Source: Cryptomeria japonica (Eukaryota; Streptophyta; Pinopsida; Cupressales; Cupressaceae). From it: a stretch of DNA of 64,000 nucleotides. The translations under genes and the position numbers were made by a program. The DNA is taken from positions 613,720,755-613,784,754 of the forward strand of contig NC_081409.1 in NCBI RefSeq assembly GCF_030272615.1, read 5' to 3'. Each line of letters opens with the position of its first letter. Positions within the stretch are counted from its first letter, which is position 1. Of the stretch, positions 34,601-44,681 are shown in pieces. The notes under the pieces are model-generated. The model saw only the letters and a program-made list of their open reading frames with translations, was not told the origin of the DNA and made no database searches.

Positions 34601-35423
34601 CATAATAGGGCACAAATTCATCATCACTGCTACTGAATATTTCACAAAATGGATTGAAGCCGTTCCTCTTACCCATATCACTAGAAAACAAATTGCCACC
34701 TTTATTTTGAATTACATCATATGTCGGTATGGTGTCCCCCTTTCCATCATTACTGATAACGGTCATCCCTTCAAGAACCAAGATGTCTGTGAGCTTTGTG
34801 ATAAATTTAATATCTAGCACCGTTTCTCCACACCGTACTATCCTCAAGGTAATGGCCAGGCTGAGGCCTCTAACAAAAACATCCTTAGAATCCTCAAAAA
34901 GACGGTCAATGAAGCTAGTCATGATTGGCATATCCAATTGAACCCTGCCTTGTGGGCTTATCGCACGAGTGTCCGCACTCCCATAGGTGCCACTCCATAC
35001 TCCCTTGTTTATGGTTCTGAAGCTATATTGCCTATTGAGGTTGAGATACCTTCCCTATGGGTCTCTTTGCGTAACCTGATCAGTGATGAAGACTACAGAG
35101 TCTCCTGCTTGCATGACTTAGAATTTTTGGATGAAAGAAGACAAAATGCTTTTGATCACCTCAGAGCATATCAACAACGCATGTGTAGAAGTTACAACCA
35201 CAAAGTTAGATCTCGCACATTTGAAGTTGGTGATTTTGTCCTTAAAGAAAATCCAAAGAATCAACAAGATAGAGAGAAAAGGGGCAAGTTTGAACCTAAT
35301 TGGCTTGGTCCATATATTATCACTGCTGTGTATGGATCAGGAGCATATCAACTAGCAACTCTTGAGGGTGAACCACTTGAAGATCCAATCAATAGCATTC
35401 ACCTTCGTAGATTCTATGCTTGA
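28681..35423 (+). pseudogene. Tat-like gag-pol polyprotein, broken by stops and frameshifts
   Basis: The domains run in gypsy order. Gag is at about 29200-29720 (FISHYAYNCEHEVTMMDLF), followed by a C/H knuckle near 30067 (CDYHRHKGHKTNSC). The retropepsin-like domain starts near 30718 with LIDGGVGLNI and runs to about 31060 (LGRPWIHAMQAV). A G-patch lies at 31468-31599. Reverse transcriptase is at about 32390-32960, with the YVDD active site near 32801. A first RNase H is near 33190-33420, and a second RNase H-like domain at about 33680-34060 (VEYEALLSGLHMAVQW, LGDSQLVIRQV). Integrase is at about 34380-35200, and the polyprotein ends LRRFYA. Stops lie near 29401, 29932, 30652, 31669, 31834, 32258, 32684, 33161 and 33412. 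One frameshift sits in an A run near 32375-32381, with others at about 33660 and 34450. I took the ATG at 28681; 28609 is also in frame. Confidence 0.9.
31468..31599 (+). other. G-patch domain within the Tat-like polyprotein
   Basis: This stretch contains GKGLNIMKRYGYDGHSPLG and ends PGLGYD, the glycine-spaced pattern of a G-patch, between the protease-like region and reverse transcriptase. G-patches bind RNA or activate helicases in other proteins and occur next to some retroviral proteases (established). The role here is inferred to be nucleic-acid binding. Confidence 0.7.
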
Positions 35424-37436
35424 GTATTTCAATAAAATTTCTTTAAAAGATCTTGAAAAAATACAAAAAAATGAGAAAAAGATCTTGAAAAAAAAAGAAA
35501 AAAGTGAAAAAAAAAGAAGTAAAGAAAAATAATTTCGTCCATTGGTGAAAACTTGGCAAACAGGCGCCTTGGGCAAGTACCATGGTGAAAACCGGGCAAA
35601 TGGTGCCATGTGTAAAGATTTATCTCCTCTTTCCTTCAGTACTCTACTTGATCAATGCCTTATCCATATCTGCTCTCCCATTCCATGGTAATCTTCCCCC
35701 CCCCACCATAGCTTGTGGATTGTTTGCATACCCCGTGCAATGCTTCTCATGCATACTATGCTAGTCTTATCCCTCATTGGGGTATCTTCTTAAACTTAGG
35801 AATGGGTTGGGATAGTTGATGTCTCACGGTCAGAGGAACTATCTTCTAAAATGTCCTAAAAAAATCTTAAATATCATAAAATGTCCTGAAAGAATCTTAA
35901 AAATCATAAAATGTCCTGAAAGAATCTTAAAAATCATAAAATGTCCTGAAAAAATCTTAAAAATCATAAAATGTCCTGAAAAAAATCTTAAAAATCATAA
36001 AATGTCCTGAAAAAATCTTAAAAATCATAAAATGTCCTGAAAAAAATCTTAAAAATCATAAAAAGTTCTGAAAAAAATCTTTAAAATCATAAAATGTCCT
36101 GAAAAAAATCTTAAAAATCATAAAATGTCCTCAAAAAAATCTTAAAAATCATAAAATATCCTAAAAAAAAAAATCTTAAAAATCATAAAATGTCTTGAAA
36201 AAATCTTAAAAATTATAAAATCTCCTGAAAAAACCCTAAAAACTAAAACATTCATAAAACCCTAAAAATCATAAAACTCCAAAAAACATGCAATAAACAT
36301 TGCAATGACACAAACACTTCGAACAAGAATGCAACTTTGGAACTTCAACAAACTCATGATAGGGCAACACTTAAATTGAGCAAACAGAACAACATCTGAT
36401 CAACTTATACACTCGAACCCATCAATTGTGAAAAAAAATAAAAATCATTCAACATGAAATATATTGTTTGCTTATTTTCTCTTTATTGTTTATTATTTTC
36501 CTTTTTGGTGACATGTCTTTTAGCTTTTCCGGGATGTCTCTGACTAGAGATTTTATCTCCAGGATGTCTTTTACTAGAAAGGCGAGGATGGGGCATGTTC
36601 ACTTGTTTGCTACTTGCGGGATATTCCTTAGGAATATGATGACACGTCTTAGGACATGATCACTTAAGATCATTGAGGACATATTGGTCTGATACACACT
36701 AAGGCATTCCTTTACTGTCTAATATGTTATCTTTCACGCAATTGGTGTGACTGATTCATTTGGATCTAATTGATATCCAAATATTTTTTGCCTTTTGCTA
36801 TAATAAGCTCAATGATGATACAAGCACTTAAAAAGCACAAGAATTCTCATCACCTTTCATATCCTCTCTCTCATCATTCTTCATAATCATCACTTTTCTC
36901 TTCTCATCCTCCTTTTCATCTATCTTTTTCATCATCTTCTTCATTCTTCTTATTGCAGTGAGATCGATCAAACACTTTATCCAACAGTTGCATGTCTTTG
37001 AATCTTTAATCTATTTTTCAACCAACTTGCTTCATGCAATCTCAATGCCCCTGGAGTCAATCAATCAATCAATTATTGGATCACCTTATCTTGCGCTAGC
37101 ATCAATCCCTATCAGCTTAATTAGCCCAATCAGCTTAATTAGCTTATCAATTTGGCTATACTATTCATTTCCATCAATTGTTCAGTTACACCTCATCAAC
37201 TGTGCATTTTTATCAAATGTACATCTCAATCTAATCACTTGCACAATATCAATCATCCAATCTTCACTCTCATGATCTATCGAGAGATCAATCTCCATCA
37301 TTATGTTCGATCATTCTCTCGAGGGGGCATAACCAATCACTCATCATCCTTACCAGGACACCTCTGGCGCATATATTAGTTGATCATTTTCTTTGAAACA
37401 ACACAACATGTTGCATTGTCTCAAAGAGGGGCAAAA
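35424..37436 (+). other. 3' non-coding region of Tat-like element
   Basis: No gene is seen. It holds an A-rich stretch (35450-35530), two GGTGAAAAC..GGCAAA(C/T)GG segments (35544-35607), the 30-bp minisatellite (35851-36250), ATGTCT-rich sequence (36510-36660), a CAT/TCT-rich stretch (36850-37000), AGCTTAATTAGC-type repeats near 37110-37150, and the polypurine tract (about 37421-37436). Confidence 0.75.
35851..36250. repeat. minisatellite, about 13 units of 30-31 bp
   Basis: Units begin ATGTCCTGAAAA and end TTAAAAATCATAAA. They vary mainly in A-run length (30-34 bp), with substitutions at the edges (TTCT, ATCTCC). The array is head-to-tail without spacers, so it is a minisatellite, not CRISPR. 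Short ORFs across it are accidental. Confidence 0.92.
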
Positions 37437-38154
37437 TGTAGACACATAAAAATTTCCATTAATTTGTCTGCATTTAATTTTGAATTTCTCTGAACATCGG
37501 GTGAGTCATTATTACACTATTATTTCTCAATAATTCATTATTCATAATTCCCATCTTTTATTATATTATTATTATTATTAATATCTCATCATTTATCCAT
37601 TCAATTTATTAAATAAAACATTTATCATATTCATTTATACACCTTCATGCATTCACCTTATATACATTTATCTATTTATTTAATAAAACCCTTAAATATC
37701 CCCTCCTACCACTTACCATTTCCCACTTACCATTTCCCATTTACCACTCATCTTCCCTATACCACTCATTTTGCATTATCCCATATTCATCCCACAACAT
37801 GAACTCGCCCGGAGAAAATCTATTTAAACAAAGCCCCCTCTCTTATTTGAGCATCTCATCTTTATGCGTTGAACTTATGTCAGTTTGCATTTCAATATCT
37901 TGACATCTTATCCACTATCTTTGCATTCTCAAATCTCCATTTCCTCATAGCTTTTTTCATAAGTGCTTCTAAGAGCAAATATATCAAATGTGAAATCTTG
38001 AGGAATAGGAGTGGAATGGAGTGAATTTTTGTTGCATGCATGTGTGTTTCTAGTTTATATTTCAGTTTGCATGTGTGTGTTTTGCAGGTACTTCATTATT
38101 GGATGTTGGAAGAAGCTAAATCCATGATCTAGTTTCCCATTTCCTCCATCCACA
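37437..38154 (+). repeat. 3' LTR of Tat-like element
   Basis: This 718-bp LTR runs TGTAGACACA to CATCCACA. It differs from the 5' LTR by scattered substitutions and an ATT repeat-number change near 37565-37580. It is flanked by GAACT (38155-38159). Confidence 0.92.
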
Positions 38155-38159
38155 GAACT

Positions 38160-38592
38160 AGTTATTTATCTGGTAGAAGAGGTTGCTCCTGCAACAGTAG
38201 GTAGCTCATTCAGAAATTGAGGCAGATGCCTTAGGGGTAGGCAAAATTCATGAAGATGTTGAATATGCCTCGAGAAGAGGTCTTGGAAGATGTTATAGAC
38301 ATTGGAGATGTTCATCCAGCATGGATATGTTTTGTTCAAGATCCGGTATCTTTCACCGACAGTCATTTATGTCAATGGAAGATTAGGGTTTTTCTCGGAG
38401 GTTAAAATTTTGAATTCACTTCATTATTGGTCACCTTGCATTTAGAGCTATTTCAGAGCGATTAAGAACAACTAAGAGTGCTCAAAGGAATTTTAGAGCA
38501 ATTAGACTTCTTCTTGAGTGATTTCATCAGCAAGTGGAAGAATTTGTTAAGGGTTTTCACCAAAAGCGATCAATAGGTATTTATCTTTAAAC
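38160..38592 (+). other. element A, degenerate spacer between ORF1 and ORF2
   Basis: This aligns with 63135-63565 of element B. It contains coding-like sequence with several stops and then AT-rich sequence before the ORF2 ATG. I see no separate gene. Confidence 0.55.
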
Positions 38593-41477
38593 ATGGAAGC
38601 GAGATCATCATCTATTCTTATCTTTGTTGCAAACCCTACTGTAGTCGAGGTCAAGGACCGCCCTAGGCCAATTTTTAAGTTGTATATGCATGTGGTTACC
38701 CTAGAATATTTGGTTGGAGGAATTTCCCATGTTCTGGAGGAAATTGTCTATGTTGAAGATGTTAGGGCATACATACATTGTCGCATTGAGGACTTGGGAA
38801 AATCTAAAGTAAAGGGCATGCACATGAGCGAGCTGATGGGAGAATCTGGGAGAATCTGGAAAGATCAAACTAGCATACAAGCACATTGAAGACTTAGGGT
38901 TTACTGACATTCTGGACATCCCAAAATTTGAAGATGAGATAATTAGGTATATTTTGAGCAGAGTACATGGGGAGTGTATCTGGTTAGATAGACCTTACAA
39001 GATCACCAAGGAAGTCATCAGGGAAATCATTGGTTTACCATGGGCTGGGAAAAATCCAGATAAGAAGGTTTCGAATGCTTATATCAACAAAATCATTGGC
39101 ATGACATCTGAAAGGAGACCTATGAGAATCAACACTATTACTGACACAAACATCAAATTCAGTAGCATGATCATTGGGTATAAGGTAACTCAGTCAAACC
39201 GACTGAACTCTATTTCCAGTTCCTCCATTTTTTGTTGCATACAAAATGATGAAAGACAATGTGAAATTGGATCTATGTGGTTGGATGTTAGATGAGTTAT
39301 TAATAAACCTAGGAAAAATTAAGGGTGAAAACAAGGGAACCTTCCGATATGACAATTTAATAGTCTGCTTAATGCTATTTTTCGAGAATGATACACCTAG
39401 TTTTGGTAAAAGGAAATGGGAATTTGACATCCTGATAGGGAGACAATTGAAACAATCAATTACTGCTTTAGGAAGTTAGAGAGATGATAAAGTATGGGGA
39501 TATTTTAAGGGGTGTTAGAAATCTATGAAGTTTAGGGAAAGGGCTCCTAAGCATATTGTAGAAAAATATTCAACTGACATATGCTTCATGGTGAAGAAGG
39601 ATGAAACACTCATAGAAGTGGTTAAGCCTCAGAAGATTTGGATTGAGAAAATGGGATATGAAGTGGATACATAGATTCTTGAGGCTTATACAAAAATGTT
39701 GATTGATGCACCCATTGATGAGGCAGAGAAGCCTTGTGGTATTGTGGAATAAAAATCACAAGAGGTTGAAACAAAGTTCAACCAGAAGAAGAGAGAAAAG
39801 AACGAAGGAAAATCAAGCAAATTTGTTGAGAAAGTCTCGCAGGACATCAAAGCATTAATTTATGTTGTCTTGGAAAAATGAAGGAAGAGGAAGAATCCAA
39901 AAGTACACACTAAGCCTGTTAAAGTAGAGTCTGAATCTGAGGATGAAAAACCCCGAGCATTCAAGAGGGTTGTAAGAAGAAAATAAAGAAAACTAAGCTA
40001 GAAGATAAAAAAGCAACCAGTTAGGAAGGTTACATTCAAAAGACCGACAAAGAAGAAAGCACCAAAGGCAACACCTTTAGTTGCATCTAGTACTCCAAAG
40101 AGGAAGAAGAAGAAGAGTGACATCGATCTGGCAATTCAATCTGGTAATGCGACTATCATTTCACATAAAACTTGTGCAGAGTTAGTAGATGAAATCACTA
40201 AGGATGGCATGTTAAAGAATGTACAATTTTATTATGAAAACTTAGAGGATGATGAACAAAGAGAGGTAGAGGAAGAAGTCTTATTATATTTGGATATTTA
40301 TAAGAAAGCCTTAATAGAAATTGAAAATCAAATATCGACAAAGTTATATAATATCTTAGATGCTAGAAGACTATCAGCAATGCAAGAAGACAAGCATATT
40401 AAAATTCAAGAGTAATTATTTGTTTCTGTTACTATTGTTCCAAAAGAAATGGAAAGGACACTTGAGGTGGTACATAGAAAAGTCTTTAATAGCGAAAATA
40501 GAATATCCAGTCTAATGCTAGGAAGTGTAAATGAGATAATAAAGGAGACTCAAAAAGCATGGGTTATGTTCTTTGAAGAAAACATACGTTTATTTACTTC
40601 ACCAGAATCCAAGAGACATTGTAGACACCCTGGTTGAAGAAAAAGGAAAGGATATTATGGGTACCTCACCCTCAATTTTGAAAAAAATTAAGATAGTGGA
40701 AATTAAGCCCTCGGTTGATACAAATGTACAGACAAATATTGAGATACTGGCTAAAACAGAGAGTGAAAAAGTTAATGATGTACAAGATACTAATATTCAG
40801 GATAATAGTCCTTTGGATACAAATGTACAGATTGAGGTTATAGTTCCTATAGAGAAACCACCAGCTAAAAAGATTGCACCAAATGGCGAAGCCACCAGTG
40901 TAAGTGAGGAAACTATAAAGGAAAAATCATCGCAGGAGAAGAAAGGGAATCCACCACGAAACTGGTAGTTGGTCCATCATTGTTGTCAACTGACACCTCA
41001 TAGGTTGGAAAGAAAAACATAACCAAGATGAGTCCTACTCAACTCATGATGATGGAAGAACAAAAAATATTGAAGGAGGGATCTACAAATAAAGGGATTA
41101 TTGATGAGTCAATCACTATTTTACATAGACTAGTCCCAGAGTGTAAGGTTGACAATGAAGCGAGCCCATCCGACAAGCTTAGGACAAATACTAGGCATAT
41201 TGCAAAGTATTTTCAATCCTTACGGAATATTTCAAAGTGGAAAGCATTGGAGAGGTTCACTCAGGCTAAGAGAGCTGCATTTGATCAGGTGATTGAATCT
41301 GACAAGAAAAATATTGACGAGAAGTTGAAACTGATAGATAATTCTTTGAAGCAATGTACAAATATTTATAAGGTATGTTGTAACATTGATATACTTACAG
41401 TTAATGTGGATAGGAAGTTAAAAGAATTTCAAGAGAAAATTGCAAATACAAGTAATTATTTTAATGGATTGACTTAA
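38593..41477 (+). pseudogene. ORF2 of element A, novel protein of unknown function, frameshifted
   Basis: The ATG at 38593 matches the ATG at 63566 of element B. Part 1 (38593-39480, three frames) is a helical domain with VYVEDVRAYIHCRIEDLG and WLDRPYKITKEVIREIIGLP. The latter resembles the V-T-x-E-x-I-x-x-x-x-G-L-P segment of plant transposon-associated domains (Transposase_32/plant-mobile-like), a weak similarity judged by eye. Part 2 (about 39770-40130) is Lys/Arg-rich with TPKRKKKKSD, a possible nuclear signal. Part 3 (40209-41477) is acidic and helical with coiled-coil spacing (VDRKLKEFQEKIANTSNYF). I see no protease, polymerase or integrase motif. Frameshifts occur near 38880, 39240 and 40560, and stops at about 39478, 39672, 39750 and 39880. 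The function is unknown. Confidence 0.7.
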
Positions 41478-41823
41478 TTGACTACATCCATTGATGGTCA
41501 AATTTTGATTCTGGAAGCCTAAATTTCTATTTTTGAGAAGGAAAGAGGCAAAATCATAAGAAGAGCCAGAAGTCTGAGAGGCTTGGTGAGTCCCCGATTG
41601 GATTCACTCAGTGTAAATAAGAAAGAATGTATGGATGTCAAAGGGGGAGTGATATAGATGTGAAAAATAATAGGAGTTGTATACATTAGGGTGAGATATG
41701 GAGATATGGGAGTATGGAGTATTTTGCATATTTAGCTTAGGGGGAGCAGGCAGGATGGAATCGACAGATGAAACCTTGACCATTTTTCACATGAGTGTTG
41801 CCATCAATTCCAAAGGGGGAGAA
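41478..41823 (+). other. 3' region and polypurine tract of element A
   Basis: I see no gene. The tract AGGGGGAGAA (41814-41823) sits in the loop of TTCCAA (41808-41813) and TTGGAA (41826-41831). An outer perfect 13-bp inverted repeat, TGTTGCCATCAAT (41796-41808) and ATTGATGGCAACA (41867-41879), surrounds it. Confidence 0.8.
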
Positions 41824-42739
41824 TGTTGGAAATTGACACTCAATTGGTTGGTTTCACTATGTTGTCATTGATGGCAACATTGTATATTGTTTCGGCTTCA
41901 TGTTTTGATTCAGTTGTGTACCGACAAGCACTTCACAGACACTACACTGGCACCAACAGGACAAAAGGATTTCTTTGGTTATTGGTAATGCAGACTGACA
42001 TGGTTTAGAATATGGTTATCAATATTTAAGGCTGAAATCTCTTGGATTTGGCATCGACAATTATTTTTAATATTTATGCACTCATGTTATCTAGCCAACA
42101 TGTAATTTGATATTGTATATATTTTTCTAAGCCAACATAAGGCATGATAAGTTGTATAAAATATATAGGTCAGTTTGATTGGATCATTTTGATATGAATT
42201 AGGTATTGTAATGATAATGGAGATGAGGATGTAATATGATGTGAAATATATAAGAAAGATTATGTATGTGAGGATATTTATGTAAGGGTTATTCTAGTAA
42301 AGAGTGTAGGGTTTTAGACCATAACTAATAGGGCTTAAATCGGAATCGTATTCTGGCATAGAAGATGCTATCTTAGTTGTTCAACACTTCTCCAGATTGT
42401 AGTCAGTGAGGCTCCATTTGTGATTGAGTAGTGTGCTCTAGGCTGTAAGCCTTCCTGTAAGTGCAGGCCCCTTATATTTTGTAATATCTCTTCATATGGC
42501 TAGTGGATTGATATTGTGGGTCACAAATCCCACCATGGATTTTCCTCTTTGAGGTTTTCCACATATAATTCTATGTGTTATGATTCTTATTTATGTGATT
42601 GGCTTATTGATTGCTTTACTTCTTTCAATTCGGTATGTACTAGTATACCGATTGGTGTATGAATGTTTTAAAAAGGCTAAAATTGATCATCCGGTATAAC
42701 ACTAATTCAGCCCCCCCCTCTTAGTGTTATTGGATTCCA
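41824..42739 (+). repeat. 3' LTR of element A
   Basis: This 916-bp LTR starts TGTTGGAAATTGACAC and ends near TTCCA. It aligns with 61086-62021 (element B). A run of C near 42713-42718 is present, as in the copia LTRs of this window. The right boundary is uncertain by a few A residues. Confidence 0.85.
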
Positions 42740-42816
42740 AAAAGATGTCATCTAGGGTAACATGTGATATGTGTTAAAAAGTAAAATAAGCACAAAGGGT
42801 AACATATTGAAGCTAA
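42740..42816. other. unassigned flank between element A and the LINE, with LINE target duplication
   Basis: This is a short AT-rich stretch with no gene. Its last 16 bases (42801-42816, AACATATTGAAGCTAA) recur exactly at 50867-50882 and mark the LINE insertion. Confidence 0.8.
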
Positions 42817-42916
42817 AAGAGAGATGTCGAGGAAATAAAAAAGTCAGCTAGTGATACTAATGTTTCATTGAAAACCCAACATCAATGAAAATAACAACAG
42901 TCTTGCCAAAGAAGCT

Positions 42917-44632
42917 ATGGAGGGTGGTCGGTTCCAGAATTTAAATTTGAGCAGGAATTTTGGACCGGCATTGGGACAACATGCGGGAGATGATTCAAAG
43001 ATTCCTACTGAAGGAGGGGGTTTAGAGGGTAAGGACCCTGATGATCCTGTGAATTTGGGGGACCCAAGGGGACAACCAACACCACGTGAAGAGTGGTTAG
43101 CAAATGAGAGCTAGAAAGGGTAGGTTCAAACTTCAAAAATAGAAGACGGCAACTCAGAAGGAGCCCAAGGACAACAAACGACTTGTGTTTTAGAGAACAT
43201 GGTGGAAGGTAAAGATCATCTGGATAAGGTTCTTTCGTTAATGGACCCTAAGGGGGGACCCAATGGACAGACATGTAAGTGGTCCTCGTTGTTTGGGGTT
43301 AAGCCTAAAGGTAAGTCTTCATTGCCTCCTATTAAAAACTCCTCAAATGTGTCTCAGGGTAAGTTTTCTATCATTGTTCTAGACCAAATCATTGAGAAAA
43401 ACATTGCTAGAATGGAAAACACTTTGATTGGTTATTTTTTTGGATCTAGACCTAATATAGAAATAGTTCATGGATTTGTCAAAAGAAAGTGGAACCTAAA
43501 AGTTCAAGTTGATGTGGTAGCAATGAACAAAGGCTGTCTATCCTTCTCTTTTTCTTGTGATGAGGATAGAAGAAACATTCTATGTAGTGGGTCTTGGGCA
43601 ATAGGCAAATACATCATGTACATCCAAAAGTGGTACCCTAATGTAGTGAAAGGAAAGAATTTTTTGGTCCAAGTCCTAGTGTGGGTCAAGCTCCTTGGGC
43701 TCCCAATGGAATTTTGGGAGGAAGATGTTTTTGTAGGAATTGCCAATACCTTTGGGGAGCTTATTGCTATTGACCAGATCACAGCATCCAGAAGAAGGTT
43801 GATCTATGCTAGGATCTATGTTGGAGTTGGACCTGATAGGAACATGCCAGAGGAAATAGAGATAGAATCAAAACTAGGGAAGTGGAAGCAGAATATTGTC
43901 TATGAAATAATCCCCTTCGTCTATTTTCATTGTAAAAAAGTCAGACACTGGGCTAAAAAATGTCCAACTATAGAGGCTAAACCCCATATCCAAACTAAGG
44001 TTTGGAAAAAAGTGGACAAGCCACTAAAAGCTCTGGAATCCAATGATCCTAATCAGGAGAAGCAGTCTCAGATAGGATGGGTGGAGGAAGAAATCACCAG
44101 TGAAGTGGGTAATGAACTATAGATTCAGATGTTGGAGCAGAGTGTTAAGAAATTAGAACACAAAGAAAAAGACAATACTCAGCAAGATGATCAGAGAGAG
44201 GACAAGACAAAATTAGAGAAAGAAGATAAAAAGCCCACAGATAATAAAGAGGAAAGAGATAACTTTAACCTTGTTTCAAAATCTCGAGATCAAGATAAAG
44301 AAATAGGCTAGTTCCAGGAGGCCCAACCTGATACCATTCTAGGCCAAGGGCTATCAGAAATCTCACTAACCACCCCAACAAAGGGAAAGTTGGCCTTTTC
44401 AGAGGAACAAGATCCAAAATGAGGAGATGAAGAGGACATAAAAAAGGCACTAGGGAAGAATGAAACAAAGCAGGAGGACGAAGAAGTAGCAGAGGATAAA
44501 AGAAGGAACAAGCAGAAAAAAAAGAATAACAATAATCCAGTCAATAGTATGCTAACTAGAAACAACAGAAGTAGGCTTGGTGATGTGGGAGTGCAACACA
44601 CTTCTCCAGGAAGACATCAAGTAGGAATTTAG
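42917..44632 (+). pseudogene. LINE ORF1 (DUF4283-like, zinc knuckle)
   Basis: One frame runs from the ATG at 42917 to about 44632, interrupted by stops at 43112, about 43121, 44120, 44309, about 44420 and 44630, mostly TAG. A DUF4283-like domain covers about 43380-43880 (CSGSWAIGKYIMYIQKW, VWVKLLGLPMEFW). It is followed by a CCHC knuckle that lost its first Cys (FHCKKVRHWAKKC, near 43933). The C-terminal third is Lys/Glu/Gln-rich and charged. In plant L1 elements ORF1 coats the RNA and accompanies it into the nucleus (family knowledge). No frameshift is evident, which is unusual beside the other damaged genes. Confidence 0.88.
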
Positions 44633-44681
44633 CAAATGGTACCCAAAGAACCATCTTTGAGGCAGGTATCTCTAAAAATCC

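Larger units (their letters stand above)
24975..38154 (+). mobile_element. Tat-like Ty3/gypsy LTR retrotransposon
   Basis: This 13.2-kb element has LTRs of about 715 bp (24975-25688 and 37437-38154), a primer site, a long leader, one gag-pol frame in pieces (28681-35423), a minisatellite in its 3' region and the tract AGAGGGGCAAAA before the right LTR. The flanking pentamers are GAACC (24970-24974) and GAACT (38155-38159), a duplication with one change. Removing the element rejoins element A in the order seen in element B. Gypsy domain order with two RNase H-like regions and no chromodomain is typical of the Tat clade (established knowledge). Confidence 0.9.
24560..42739 (+). mobile_element. 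element A: non-autonomous copia-like element (3' portion, interrupted by the Tat-like element)
   Basis: Only 24560-24974, 38160-41823 and the LTR at 41824-42739 belong to this element; 24975-38154 is a nested gypsy element. Its 5' LTR and the start of its first ORF must lie left of the window. The parts align in order with element B (61086 onward): the zinc-knuckle block with 62735-63130 and the following ORF with 63135-64000. Neither copy shows reverse transcriptase, integrase or protease, but each has a copia-type end: an iMet-like primer site in B and AAAGGGGGAGAA before TGTTGG in A. The proposal that copia machinery mobilises it is an inference from these ends. Confidence 0.75.

Noticed and set aside
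35816-36010. Small ORF with repeated KCPE(R/K)ILKII peptides
   Set aside because: It is a translation of the minisatellite. Unit lengths vary between 30 and 34 bases, so no frame is preserved.
35851-36250. CRISPR-like regularly spaced repeat
   Set aside because: The units are contiguous with no unique spacers and lie inside a plant gypsy element. It is a minisatellite.
43504-43782. Antisense ORFs within LINE ORF1 (also 44265-44601)
   Set aside because: They are antisense shadows of a charged coding region, without motifs or conservation evidence.
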